From the NCBI GenBank assembly GCA_013696425.1, contig JACCYP010000062.1, positions 1 to 22,078 of the forward strand: DNA of 22,078 nucleotides, given 5' to 3'. A program made the translations under genes and the position numbers. The notes below the pieces were generated by a model. It did not search any database, was not told the DNA's origin, and saw only the letters and a program-made list of their open reading frames with translations. This document shows positions 6,115 to 12,450 of the stretch, piece by piece; the first letter of the stretch is position 1; each line of letters begins with the position of its first letter. The DNA is from Thermoleophilaceae bacterium. GTDB taxonomy: Bacteria; Actinomycetota; Thermoleophilia; Solirubrobacterales; Thermoleophilaceae.

Positions 6115-6675
6115 CTACACGCGCGACATGTAGTCGCCCGTGCGGGTGTCGACCTTCACGCGGTCCCCTACGTTCACGAACAGCGGCACCTTCACCTGCA
6201 CGCCCGACTCGAGCGTGGCCGGCTTGTCGCCGCCGCCCGAGGCGGTGTCGCCGCGCAATCCGGGCTCGGTCTCGGTGACCTCCATCTCGACGGAGGCCGG
6301 CAGCTGGATGTCGCTGGGTGAGTCGTCGATGTAGAGCAACTCGATCTCCTCGCTCGGCCGGACCCACTGGAGCGAGTCCTTGAGCGTCGCCTCCGGAATC
6401 GTGAACTGCTCGTAGTTGTTCACGTCCATGAAGTGCGCGTCGGTGCCGTCCGCGTAGAGGAACTGCATCTTGCGGACCTCGTTGTGCACGGCGCGGAACT
6501 TCTCCCCGGCGCGAAAGGTCTTGTCGATCACGGCGCCGTCGGTCGAGCGCTTGAGCTTCGTCCGCACGAAGGCGGGCCCCTTGCCCGGCTTCACGTGCTG
6601 GAAGTCGACAACCTTGAAGACCACGCCGTCGACCTCGATGTGGTTGCCGTTCTTGAACTGGTTGGTGGAGATCAC
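6115..6675 (-). CDS. efp: Translation elongation factor P (186 aa)
   Basis: EF-P binds the ribosome between the P and E sites and relieves stalling at polyproline. It has three beta-barrel domains in 186 residues, the normal length. The N-terminal KOW-like domain has the tip motif KPGKGPAF with Lys32 at the position that is modified or acts in catalysis. The middle domain has FMDVNNYEQF, and the C-terminal OB domain ends in KVDTRTGDYMSRV. The start is a GTG at 6675 (ISTNQFKNGN follows). Only 4 nt separate it from the stop of the DUF6036 gene, so efp has no room for a promoter of its own and is probably read from the upstream module's promoter. Confidence 0.96.
   Translation of the reverse strand: MISTNQFKNGNHIEVDGVVFKVVDFQHVKPGKGPAFVRTKLKRSTDGAVIDKTFRAGEKFRAVHNEVRKMQFLYADGTDAHFMDVNNYEQFTIPEATLKDSLQWVRPSEEIELLYIDDSPSDIQLPASVEMEVTETEPGLRGDTASGGGDKPATLESGVQVKVPLFVNVGDRVKVDTRTGDYMSRV
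6641..6675 (-). repeat. efp codons 1-12: functional copy of a 35-nt direct repeat
   Basis: This stretch, the 5' end of efp, matches 7770-7804 at 33 of 35 bases in the same orientation (mismatches at 6646 and 6663). Similarity continues weakly for 5 more bases (GCGCC) upstream of the start codon. The two copies bracket the orf142/DUF6036 module. Confidence 0.9.
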
Positions 6676-6679
6676 GGCG

Positions 6680-7189
6680 CTAGAGGGTAGTGCCGAACAA
6701 CTCTTCGACGAAGAACCGCGCCGCGGCGTCGAGGCGGTCGCCGAACACGTCCTCGCTGAGCGCGACGACCTCCTCAGCCGTGGCGATGCCGAGCTCGCCG
6801 GCAAGGAGGCGCACGTCATCCTCGTCCTCACCCACACGGTGGGCGAGCACCTTCAGGGCCAGCAGCATGCGCGGGGATGCGGCCAGGCAGCGGAGCCCGG
6901 GCACCTCGAGCACCGGCGCCGCCTCCGGATCATCGCCCGCGAGGAAACCCTTGACGGCGTCGTTGAGCCACCCGGGCGGAAGCGAGAGCCGCTCGGCGAT
7001 CTCGACGGCCGCCTCATAGACCACGGCCTTGGGCTCGAACACGGCGTCGATGTCGCGCGTGGAACGCCGCGCGTCGTAAGCGAGCGCGATCGCAGCGCCG
7101 CCGACCACGTACATCTCACCGGTCACGCCGCGCCGCTCGAGCGACTCTCCGAGCGCCGTGAGCGCCGCCACGATCTCGGCCCGGTCCAT
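6680..7189 (-). CDS. DUF6036-type nucleotidyltransferase (169 aa)
   Basis: A minimal nucleotidyltransferase-fold protein. The 'VVGGAAIALAYDARRSTRDIDAVF' block is residues 28-51, in which the GG dipeptide and the D-I-D acidic pair form the nucleotide and metal site. Helices follow, with 'LLALKVLAHRVGEDEDDVRLL' near residues 108-128, a signature shared with the toxin part of AbiEii/MNT-type systems. Relatives often sit next to a small regulator-like gene, as here, and are suspected toxin-antitoxin or defence components. The upstream gene ends 3 nt before this ATG and efp starts 4 nt after the stop. The family name is from memory of the motif. The fold call is stronger than the function. Confidence 0.72.
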   Translation of the reverse strand: MDRAEIVAALTALGESLERRGVTGEMYVVGGAAIALAYDARRSTRDIDAVFEPKAVVYEAAVEIAERLSLPPGWLNDAVKGFLAGDDPEAAPVLEVPGLRCLAASPRMLLALKVLAHRVGEDEDDVRLLAGELGIATAEEVVALSEDVFGDRLDAAARFFVEELFGTTL

Positions 7190-7192
7190 TGC

Positions 7193-7621
7193 TCAGACGC
7201 GCCGGAGCGCGCCCTCGGAGATGAAGATGCCGCGTCTGCGAAATGCCGCAGGCGACTGCGCGAGGGCGAGCGCCCTGAAGCCCGGCACCTCGCTTACGAA
7301 CCAGAAGCGCTCGAGGAACCGCCCTGGCTCCAGCGCCCAGCTCGGCACCTGCAGGCCGGCCGCGAGCGCGAGGTGCTCGGCGAGGGCACCCAGGTAGGCG
7401 TCCGCCCGATCGTCACCGGTGAGCTGCGGACTCGGGTGGAGGGCCCGCGCGCGGAGGTCGCGGCGCGGCAGCAGGCCGAACTCGTCGAGGAGCTCACGGC
7501 TCGCAAACCGAACGTCCTCGCCCGCGCGCACCCTGCCGGCCACCGCGGCGAGGGTCTGCTTGAAGGCCGAGTCGGGCGGAGGGTGCTCCGTCAAGAACTC
7601 CCGTGAGCTGGACGCCGGCAT
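7193..7621 (-). CDS. Partner protein of the DUF6036 nucleotidyltransferase, likely antitoxin/regulator-like (142 aa)
   Basis: A soluble helical protein. The last 45 residues (from WALEPGRFLERFWFV to RRRGIFISEGALRRV) resemble the C-terminus of small actinobacterial regulator-like proteins encoded just before DUF6036 genes. Those proteins commonly carry a helix-turn-helix at the N-terminus. Here the N-terminal 70 residues are helical and Arg-rich, but no convincing HTH is visible. The stop lies 3 nt before the next ATG, so the two genes form a pair. The ATG at 7621 has TACGCT exactly 6 nt upstream and a 7-bp inverted repeat directly before that hexamer, which would suit self-regulation. The role is inferred from pairing and position. 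Confidence 0.6.
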   Translation of the reverse strand: MPASSSREFLTEHPPPDSAFKQTLAAVAGRVRAGEDVRFASRELLDEFGLLPRRDLRARALHPSPQLTGDDRADAYLGALAEHLALAAGLQVPSWALEPGRFLERFWFVSEVPGFRALALAQSPAAFRRRGIFISEGALRRV

Positions 7622-7627
7622 ACCCCA

Positions 7628-7633
7628 AGCGTA
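7628..7633 (-). promoter_or_regulatory. -10 element for the orf142/DUF6036/efp transcript, leaderless
   Basis: TACGCT on the minus strand is followed by 6 nt (TGGGGT) and the ATG at 7621. It is the best promoter candidate for the run of genes that continues through efp toward nusB and dxs. Confidence 0.5.
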
Positions 7634-7657
7634 GGGCCGCCGCCGGCAGCGCGGCCC
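7634..7657. promoter_or_regulatory. 7-bp inverted repeat abutting the -10 element: possible operator
   Basis: GGGCCGC (7634-7640) and GCGGCCC (7651-7657) are perfect inverted copies separated by 10 nt. They directly adjoin the TACGCT hexamer and cover the spacer and -35 zone. A repressor bound here would block the promoter. In DNA this G+C-rich, such a palindrome can also arise by chance. Confidence 0.35.
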
Positions 7658-7670
7658 GAAGCGCGCACCC

Positions 7671-7769
7671 TCAGCGCCGCGACGGGTCAGACTCGGCCAG
7701 CAGCGCCGCGGTCGCGGCGGCGGGCTTCGCGCCCTTCTTCTGCTTCACCCTGAGCGTCACGCGCTTGAG
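7671..7769 (-). other. Short open 3'-end remnant of an unidentified gene
   Basis: Read leftward from about 7769 to a TGA at 7671-7673, the frame gives a basic strand pattern (PLKRVTLRVKQKKGAKP) followed by an alanine-rich tail. It resembles the basic beta-strand ends of secreted actinobacterial proteins such as the one ending at 7848. It has no start of its own and abuts the efp remnant. It may be the end of a lost gene or chance coding potential. Confidence 0.3.
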
Positions 7770-7804
7770 TGGTTCCCGTTCTTGAACTGGTGGGTGGAGA
7801 TCAC
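7770..7804 (-). pseudogene. efp: Vestige of the efp 5' end (12 codons)
   Basis: A GTG at 7804 begins ISTHQFKNGNH, against ISTNQFKNGNH in efp; 33 of 35 bases agree with 6641-6675. Homology then stops and the frame closes after four more codons at a TGA. It lies 1.1 kb upstream of the intact gene on the same strand, on the far side of the orf142/DUF6036 pair. Confidence 0.85.
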
Positions 7805-7847
7805 AGGGCGCGAGCCAAGAAGCGGCCTGGATCTCGCGCCGGACGGC

Positions 7848-8378
7848 CTACTTCTTGCGCTTGAGCTTCACCTTCAGCGTCTTCGTGGTCGATCCGCCGC
7901 TCTTCGGCTTGAAGGTGACCTTTACGGTGAGCGAGAGCTTGCCCTTCTTCTTGAGGATCTTCTTGCCCGCCGGCGTCGGCTTGAGGACGAGCTTCACGGG
8001 CCCGGCCTTCTTCGCCGTGGCCTTGCCGCTCGCGAGCACAACCAGCTTCTTCGCGCTCGCCCCGGAGCCGCTCGTGCCGGTGGCCGAGAGGGTACCCGGG
8101 CCGGGGCACCCGATCGTCAGGGTCGCGCTGCCATCCGGGTTGCTGACCGCCTTGCCGGCCGAGATCGGCTCGATTTCGCTCTCGAGATCGGGATTGGACG
8201 TGGTCGGCGGACGGGTGGTGACGGGTCCCGACACGGGCGGCGGGAAGAACGGCGGCGCGGTCCCGCCGTCTCCGCCCGGAACGGGCGGGTCCACGGGCGG
8301 AGGCGGTGGTGGTGGTGCTGTGACCGGCGCTGCCGCGAAGAAGAACGAGGTCGAGCCCTGGTCCGCCGCAGCACCCAC
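7848..8378 (-). pseudogene. C-terminal remnant of an FG-GAP-repeat secreted protein
   Basis: The frame begins in the middle of a protein. Upstream of the nominal GTG at 8378 it stays open and reads GGAPGDDVGAAADQGS, the end of an FG-GAP (beta-propeller) repeat. Then come a proline-rich linker (about residues 18-60), a Gly/Ser-rich strand segment with one cysteine, and a lysine-rich Ig-like end terminating in KVKLKRKK. Whole proteins of this type are exported and have several FG-GAP repeats and a signal peptide; both are missing here. The lost 5' side abuts the equally 5'-truncated phosphodiesterase remnant on the other strand. It may still be translated, but without an export signal it should not function normally. 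Confidence 0.65.
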
Positions 8379-8422
8379 ATCGTCCCCCGGGGCGCCGCCG
8401 CGCCGCCCGCTCCGCGCACGGG

Positions 8423-8992
8423 CGCCGCGAGGAGGCCCAGAGGGAGATCGAGCCCGGCTCCGAGGAGATCCCGGAGGTGGTGGTGATGGCGTCGGGCAAC
8501 CTCGGGCTGATCTCCTTCCCGCGCGATCCGGGCCGCGTGAGCCTCGAGCAGATCGAACGCGACCGCCCGGGGCTGATCGAGGCCCTGCGCACCCATCCCG
8601 GCGTCGGCTTCGTGCTCGTCCGCTCCGAGAGCGACGGCGCAGTGGTGCTCGGCGGCGCGGGGCGGCACCGCCTGAGCGACGGGCACGTGGACGGCGTGGA
8701 TCCCCTCGCCCCCTTCGGCCCCGGCGCGGCAGCGCACGTCGCGCGCACCGACGGGTTCTCGAACTGCCCCGACCTCGTCCTCAACAGCACCTGGTGGCCC
8801 GAGACCCGCGAGGTGGCGGCCTTCGAGGAGCTGGTCGGCTCCCACGGCGGGATGGGCGGAAGCCAGTCCTTCCCGTTCGTGCTGCACCCCGCGGATCTGG
8901 CCTATCCCGCCGAGGGGGTGATCGGGGCGGGCACCCTGCACCAGGTGCTGCGAAGCTGGCTGGTGCAACTCGGCCACGAGGAGTACCGGTGA
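8423..8992 (+). pseudogene. C-terminal remnant of a nucleotide pyrophosphatase/phosphodiesterase-like protein
   Basis: The frame from about 8423 reads as the last ~190 residues of the actinobacterial alkaline-phosphatase-superfamily proteins (type I phosphodiesterase/nucleotide pyrophosphatase, often with a holin-like N-terminal domain). It contains VVVMASGNLG, a PGRVSLEQIE helix, HPGVGFVLVRS, DPLAPFGP, the metal-site region FEELVGSHGGMGG, FPFVLHP and a WLVQLGH end. The metal-binding N-terminal two thirds, including the catalytic Thr/Ser, are absent. No start codon or Shine-Dalgarno sequence fits the break. The TGA overlaps the GTG of the monooxygenase by 4 nt, so the two genes were once a coupled pair. 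A GTG at 8477 could express a short fragment. Confidence 0.72.
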
Positions 8993-10467
8993 GCACCTCT
9001 GAGCACCTAGACGTCCTGATAGTCGGCGCCGGGCTTTCGGGCATCGGCGCCGCGTGCCACCTGAAGGAGAAGTGCCCTCGGAAGTCGTTCGCGATCCTCG
9101 AGGCGCGCGAGGCGACCGGCGGCACGTGGGACCTGTTCCGCTACCCCGGCATCCGCTCGGACTCGGACATGTTCACCCTCGGCTACTCCTTCCAGCCCTG
9201 GGAGCAGGCGGAGGCGATCGCCGACGGCCCGGCGATCCTCGACTACGTCCGCGACACGGCACGCGAGCACGGTGTGGACCGCGATGTGCGCTTTGGCAAG
9301 CGCGTCGTGCGGGCCGAATGGTCGGGCGAGGAGACGCGCTGGACCGTCGACGCCGAGGGCCCGGACGGGGAGACCACGCAGCTCACCTGCGGATTCCTCT
9401 TCCTCTGCACGGGCTACTACAGCTACGAGGGCAGCTACATGCCTGAGTTCGAGGGCACCGAGCGCTTCGCCGGCCCGATCGTCGACCCCCAGCACTGGCC
9501 CGAAGACATCGACTACGACGGCAAGCGCGTGGTGGTGATCGGCAGCGGAGCCACGGCGGCCACGATCGTGCCCGCGATGGCCGAGCGGGCGGAGCACGTG
9601 ACGATGCTCCAGCGCTCGCCGAGCTACATGGTCGCGCTTCCCGCCCGCGACCCGGTGGCCGCCTTCCTGCAGCGCAAGCTCTCCAAGAAGCGAGCCTACG
9701 CGCTGCTGCGCTGGAAGAACGTTCTCTTCACCCAGGTCACCTTCGCGCTCAGCCGCCGGCTGCCCGGGTTCGTGCGCAAGGTGATCACGAAGGAGGCCGA
9801 GAAGGCCCTGCCGGCGGGATACGCCGACCCCCACTTCACGCCGCGGTACGACCCGTGGGACCAGCGCATCTGCCTCGTGCCGGACGGCGATCTCTTCCGG
9901 GCGATCCGCAAGGGCACGGTTTCGATCGCCACCGACCGGATCGCCGGCTTCACCGAGACGGGCCTCGCGCTCGAGTCCGGCGCCGAGCTCGACGCGGACA
10001 TCGTGGTGACCGCGACGGGCCTCAACCTGCTGGCGGCGGGCGGCATGGAGATCGTGGTCGACGGCGACCCGGTCGAGATGCCGAAAACCGTGGGCTACAA
10101 GGGGATCATGTACAGCGGCATCCCCAACTTCGCGATCACGCTGGGCTACACGAACGCATCTTGGACGCTCAAGGCCGACCTCACCTGCGAGTACGTCTGC
10201 CGGGTGCTCAACCACATGTACGCCCACGGCTACAGCCAGGTCACCCCACGCTGGCCCGAACCGACGCTGCCCGACATCCCGTTCATCGATCTCAAGTCGG
10301 GCTACGTGCTGCGCTCGATCGATCAGTTCCCCCGCCAGGGCGAGCACGCGCCCTGGCGGCTGCACCAGAACTACCCGCGCGACATCCGCCTCTTGCGCCA
10401 CGGGCCCGTCGAGGACGAGGGGCTCGAGTTCGTTCGCGCGGGCACTCCGGCGCCGGTTCCGGCCTAG
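8989..10467 (+). CDS. EthA-like flavin-containing (Baeyer-Villiger-type) monooxygenase (492 aa)
   Basis: A two-dinucleotide-binding flavoprotein using FAD, NADPH and O2 to oxygenate ketones or heteroatoms. The FAD motif GAGLSGIG is near residues 14-21. EATGGTWDLFRYPGIRSDSD follows as in EthA, and the NADPH motif GSGATA is near 184. The C-terminal half (NPWDQR-like YDPWDQRICLVPDGDLF, YTNASWTLKADL, LHQNYPRDIRLL) follows mycobacterial EthA (489 aa) closely. The BVMO fingerprint FxGxxxHxxxW reads F160-A-G-P-I-V-D166-P-Q-H-W170, with Asp in place of the histidine. The GTG start overlaps the phosphodiesterase remnant's TGA. The gene is otherwise full length. The substrate is unknown. Confidence 0.92.
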   Translation: MSTSEHLDVLIVGAGLSGIGAACHLKEKCPRKSFAILEAREATGGTWDLFRYPGIRSDSDMFTLGYSFQPWEQAEAIADGPAILDYVRDTAREHGVDRDVRFGKRVVRAEWSGEETRWTVDAEGPDGETTQLTCGFLFLCTGYYSYEGSYMPEFEGTERFAGPIVDPQHWPEDIDYDGKRVVVIGSGATAATIVPAMAERAEHVTMLQRSPSYMVALPARDPVAAFLQRKLSKKRAYALLRWKNVLFTQVTFALSRRLPGFVRKVITKEAEKALPAGYADPHFTPRYDPWDQRICLVPDGDLFRAIRKGTVSIATDRIAGFTETGLALESGAELDADIVVTATGLNLLAAGGMEIVVDGDPVEMPKTVGYKGIMYSGIPNFAITLGYTNASWTLKADLTCEYVCRVLNHMYAHGYSQVTPRWPEPTLPDIPFIDLKSGYVLRSIDQFPRQGEHAPWRLHQNYPRDIRLLRHGPVEDEGLEFVRAGTPAPVPA

Positions 10468-10504
10468 GCGCCACGGCCCGCACTCGCCTCCGGCGATCCC
10501 GCTC

Positions 10505-10744
10505 GGCCAGGTCGCGGTAGGCCGCGTGGAAGGTGTCGTGGTCGGGGTAGCCCACACGCGGCACGACGTACCAGTGGTTGCCTGGCCACCCCGGAATCTG
10601 CAGCGGCGCACGTGGCGTCACCACGTGGAAGCGGCGCGCCGGATCAAGCGCATCGGCCAGCCCGAGCAGGTCGTTCCGGCCGTGGTGGAGGACGAGCAGG
10701 CCCGCCGGATCCTCCACGGGCCGTTCGCGATGAATGAGGCTCAT
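10505..10744 (-). pseudogene. N-terminal remnant of a phospholipase/carboxylesterase-type alpha/beta hydrolase
   Basis: The first ~80 codons from an ATG at 10744 match the start of actinobacterial phospholipase/carboxylesterase proteins. GLLVLHHGR comes first, then LADALDPARRFHVVTPRAPL, then GNHWYVVPRVGYPDHDTFHAAY. After about codon 82 the frame turns into arginine-rich sequence antisense to the monooxygenase. The GFSMG nucleophile elbow and the Asp/His of the triad are missing, so it cannot be active. The oxyanion loop after HHGR also looks a few residues short. The remnant lies between the stop of the monooxygenase (10467) and the divergent PLP gene. Confidence 0.72.
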
Positions 10745-10754
10745 GCGGCTCGGG

Positions 10755-10764
10755 AGAATACGCT
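10755..10764. promoter_or_regulatory. Overlapping divergent -10 elements before the PLP enzyme and the hydrolase remnant
   Basis: On the plus strand TACGCT (10759-10764) is followed by 6 nt and the GTG at 10771, the leaderless arrangement seen at four other genes. On the minus strand TATTCT (10760-10755) lies 10 nt before the remnant's ATG at 10744. The two hexamers share two bases, so divergent transcription would be mutually exclusive. Loss of the hydrolase would leave the minus promoter without purpose. Confidence 0.45.
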
Positions 10765-10770
10765 CGCGGT

Positions 10771-11691
10771 GTGAATCCCCGCGAGCGCCTCGCAGCGCTG
10801 CCCCGCGCCCGGCTGTGCGACCTGCCGACCCCCGTGCGGGAGGTGCCGGCCCTCGGCGCCTGGGTGAAGGACGACTCCCACTCCGCGCCGCTGTGGGGCG
10901 GCAACAAGCCGCGCAAGCTCGAGTGGATCCTGGCGGACGCCGAGCAGCGCGGGAAGCGCTCGATCCTCACCTTCGGCGGCCTTGGCACCAACCACGGCCT
11001 GGCGACAGCGCTCTACGCGCGCGAGCGCGGGATGGCGTGCGTGCTCGCGCTTGTCGACCAGCCGCGCGACGCGCACGTCGAGGCGCAGCTCGAGCGCATC
11101 GGCGCGAGCGGTGCGCGGGTGTACATCACCCGCAGCGTGCCGCGCACTGCGTTCGCGTTCCCGTGGATCTACCTGCGCACCGGACGCCCCTACGTGCTGC
11201 CCACCGGGGGCTCCTCCCCGGTGGGCGCACTGGGCTTCGTGGAGGCCGCGTTTGAGCTTGCCGACCAGGTCGATGCCGGCGAGCTGCCAGCGCCCGCGGC
11301 AATCGTGATGGCGCTCGGCTCCGGCGGCACCGCTGCCGGGCTCGCCGCGGGGCTGCCGCTGGCGGGCCTGGCGAACACGCGCGTGGTGGCGGTGCTCGTG
11401 AACGACAAGATCAAGCTCACCCACGCGACCATCACCAAGCTCGCGCGACGCAGCCAGAAGCTGATCGGCCAGGACGGCGCGCCGCTCGCGCCGCTCGAGG
11501 TGGTCACGGGCTTCATGGGCGCGGGCTATGGCCACGCCACCCCCGAGGCCGGTGCGGCGATCGAGGAGGCCGCCGCGGCCGGTCTCGAGCTCGACCCGGT
11601 CTACACCGGCAAGGCGATGGCCGCCCTGCGCGCGGGGTCAGCCGGCGATGGGCCCGTCCTGTTCTGGAACACCCAAAGCGCTCAGGAATAG
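10771..11691 (+). CDS. PLP-dependent D-cysteine desulfhydrase / ACC deaminase-family enzyme (306 aa)
   Basis: A tryptophan-synthase-beta-fold PLP enzyme. The Schiff-base lysine motif GGNKPRKLE is at residues 43-51 (K46). GGLGTNHGLATA provides the carboxylate-binding SNH-like loop, here TNH. PTGGSSPVGALGFVEA is the characteristic strand-helix unit, ALGSGGTAAGL the phosphate-binding glycine loop, and VYTGKAMAAL the C-terminal signature. Family members release pyruvate, ammonia and sulfide from D-cysteine or open ACC; sequence alone does not choose between them. The size is slightly under the usual ~330 residues. The GTG start has a -10 hexamer 6 nt before it. The 3' end overlaps the convergent MBL gene by 54 nt. 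Confidence 0.88.
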   Translation: MNPRERLAALPRARLCDLPTPVREVPALGAWVKDDSHSAPLWGGNKPRKLEWILADAEQRGKRSILTFGGLGTNHGLATALYARERGMACVLALVDQPRDAHVEAQLERIGASGARVYITRSVPRTAFAFPWIYLRTGRPYVLPTGGSSPVGALGFVEAAFELADQVDAGELPAPAAIVMALGSGGTAAGLAAGLPLAGLANTRVVAVLVNDKIKLTHATITKLARRSQKLIGQDGAPLAPLEVVTGFMGAGYGHATPEAGAAIEEAAAAGLELDPVYTGKAMAALRAGSAGDGPVLFWNTQSAQE

Positions 11692-12390
11692 ATCCGCGGG
11701 CAACCTCCGCTCCTCGGCGAGCTTCTGGAGGTGGGCCTGCATCGTGAGCATGGCCGCCGCGCGCAGGTGCCCGGGCGCGTCCGCCCAGGCGCTGTCGAGC
11801 AGCTCGTCCGCGTCGCGCAACCCTTGCCCGAGCGCCGCCACGAGCCGCTGCTCGCGTTCGAGCCGGTGGGCGATGTACTCGTCGAGCTTCGCCGCCGGGT
11901 CCCACACCACCGGGCCGTGGCCGGGGCAGATCGCGTCGAGCTCGAACGCGCGCAGGCGGCGCAGCGAGTCGAGGTAGGCGCCGAGCGAGCCCTCGCCCGG
12001 TGAGATGAACACGCTGCCGGCGCCGAGCACCGTGTCGCCCGAGAAGCACACACGCCCGAGCAGCAGGCACACGTGGTCCGCGGCGTGCCCCGGGGTGGCG
12101 ATCGCCTCAAACGGGCCGGCCGGCCCATCGCCCTCCGGTAGCACGACCGGCACGCCCCCCGCCCGCTCCGCAAGCGCGGGAGCGCCCTCCGAATGGTCGG
12201 CGTGGGAATGGGTGAGCACGATCCCCTCGATCGGGCCGGCGGCGAGGATCGCGTCGAGATGGACTGGGTCGGCGGGACCGGGATCGACGACCCACCCGGC
12301 GGCGAGCCACGTATTCGTCCCGTCCAGTGTGAGCGGAGACGGATTGTCCGCGCGCACGAGGAGAACTCCCGTTGGCGTTCGCTCGGCCAT
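11638..12390 (-). CDS. MBL-fold metallo-hydrolase, LACTB2/glyoxalase II-like (250 aa)
   Basis: A binuclear zinc hydrolase of the metallo-beta-lactamase superfamily. The motif HSHADH (H61, H63, D65, H66), GHAADH, FSGDT and the PGHGP histidine complete the metal set. A helical C-terminal domain (about residues 175-250) with a LRAAAMLTMQAHLQKL segment is typical of the LACTB2-like group, whose members act on thioesters or RNA. There is no signal peptide. The frame is open far upstream, but the ATG at 12390 is the first start that matches the family's N-terminus. The gene is divergent from the SpoIIE phosphatase, and its 3' end lies 54 nt inside the PLP gene. The exact substrate is unknown. Confidence 0.88.
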   Translation of the reverse strand: MAERTPTGVLLVRADNPSPLTLDGTNTWLAAGWVVDPGPADPVHLDAILAAGPIEGIVLTHSHADHSEGAPALAERAGGVPVVLPEGDGPAGPFEAIATPGHAADHVCLLLGRVCFSGDTVLGAGSVFISPGEGSLGAYLDSLRRLRAFELDAICPGHGPVVWDPAAKLDEYIAHRLEREQRLVAALGQGLRDADELLDSAWADAPGHLRAAAMLTMQAHLQKLAEERRLPADLFLSALGVPEQDGPIAG

Positions 12391-12397
12391 GCGGGAG

Positions 12398-12403
12398 TAG
12401 TCT
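12398..12403 (+). promoter_or_regulatory. Possible -10 element for the SpoIIE phosphatase gene
   Basis: TAGTCT on the plus strand would start transcription near 12410, just before GGGAGAG (12411-12417). On the minus strand the overlapping GAGACT (12404-12399) lies 8 nt before the MBL gene's ATG. The divergent promoters would overlap in this 60-nt gap. Both are weak matches. Confidence 0.3.
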
Positions 12404-12450
12404 CGCTCAAGGGAGAGACTCTGCACACGACGCGACAGCCCGCCCAATGG

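Noticed and set aside
6641..7804. A conventional mobile element (integron cassette or insertion sequence) between the efp repeats
   Set aside because: There is no integrase, transposase or terminal inverted repeat in the interval; only the direct repeats support mobility.
7855..8988. Long plus-strand open frame in phase with the monooxygenase, which would make an 870-residue protein
   Set aside because: The conserved FAD motif starts right after the GTG at 8989. The upstream part is antisense to the FG-GAP remnant and out of phase with the phosphodiesterase remnant, and is rich in arginine and proline.
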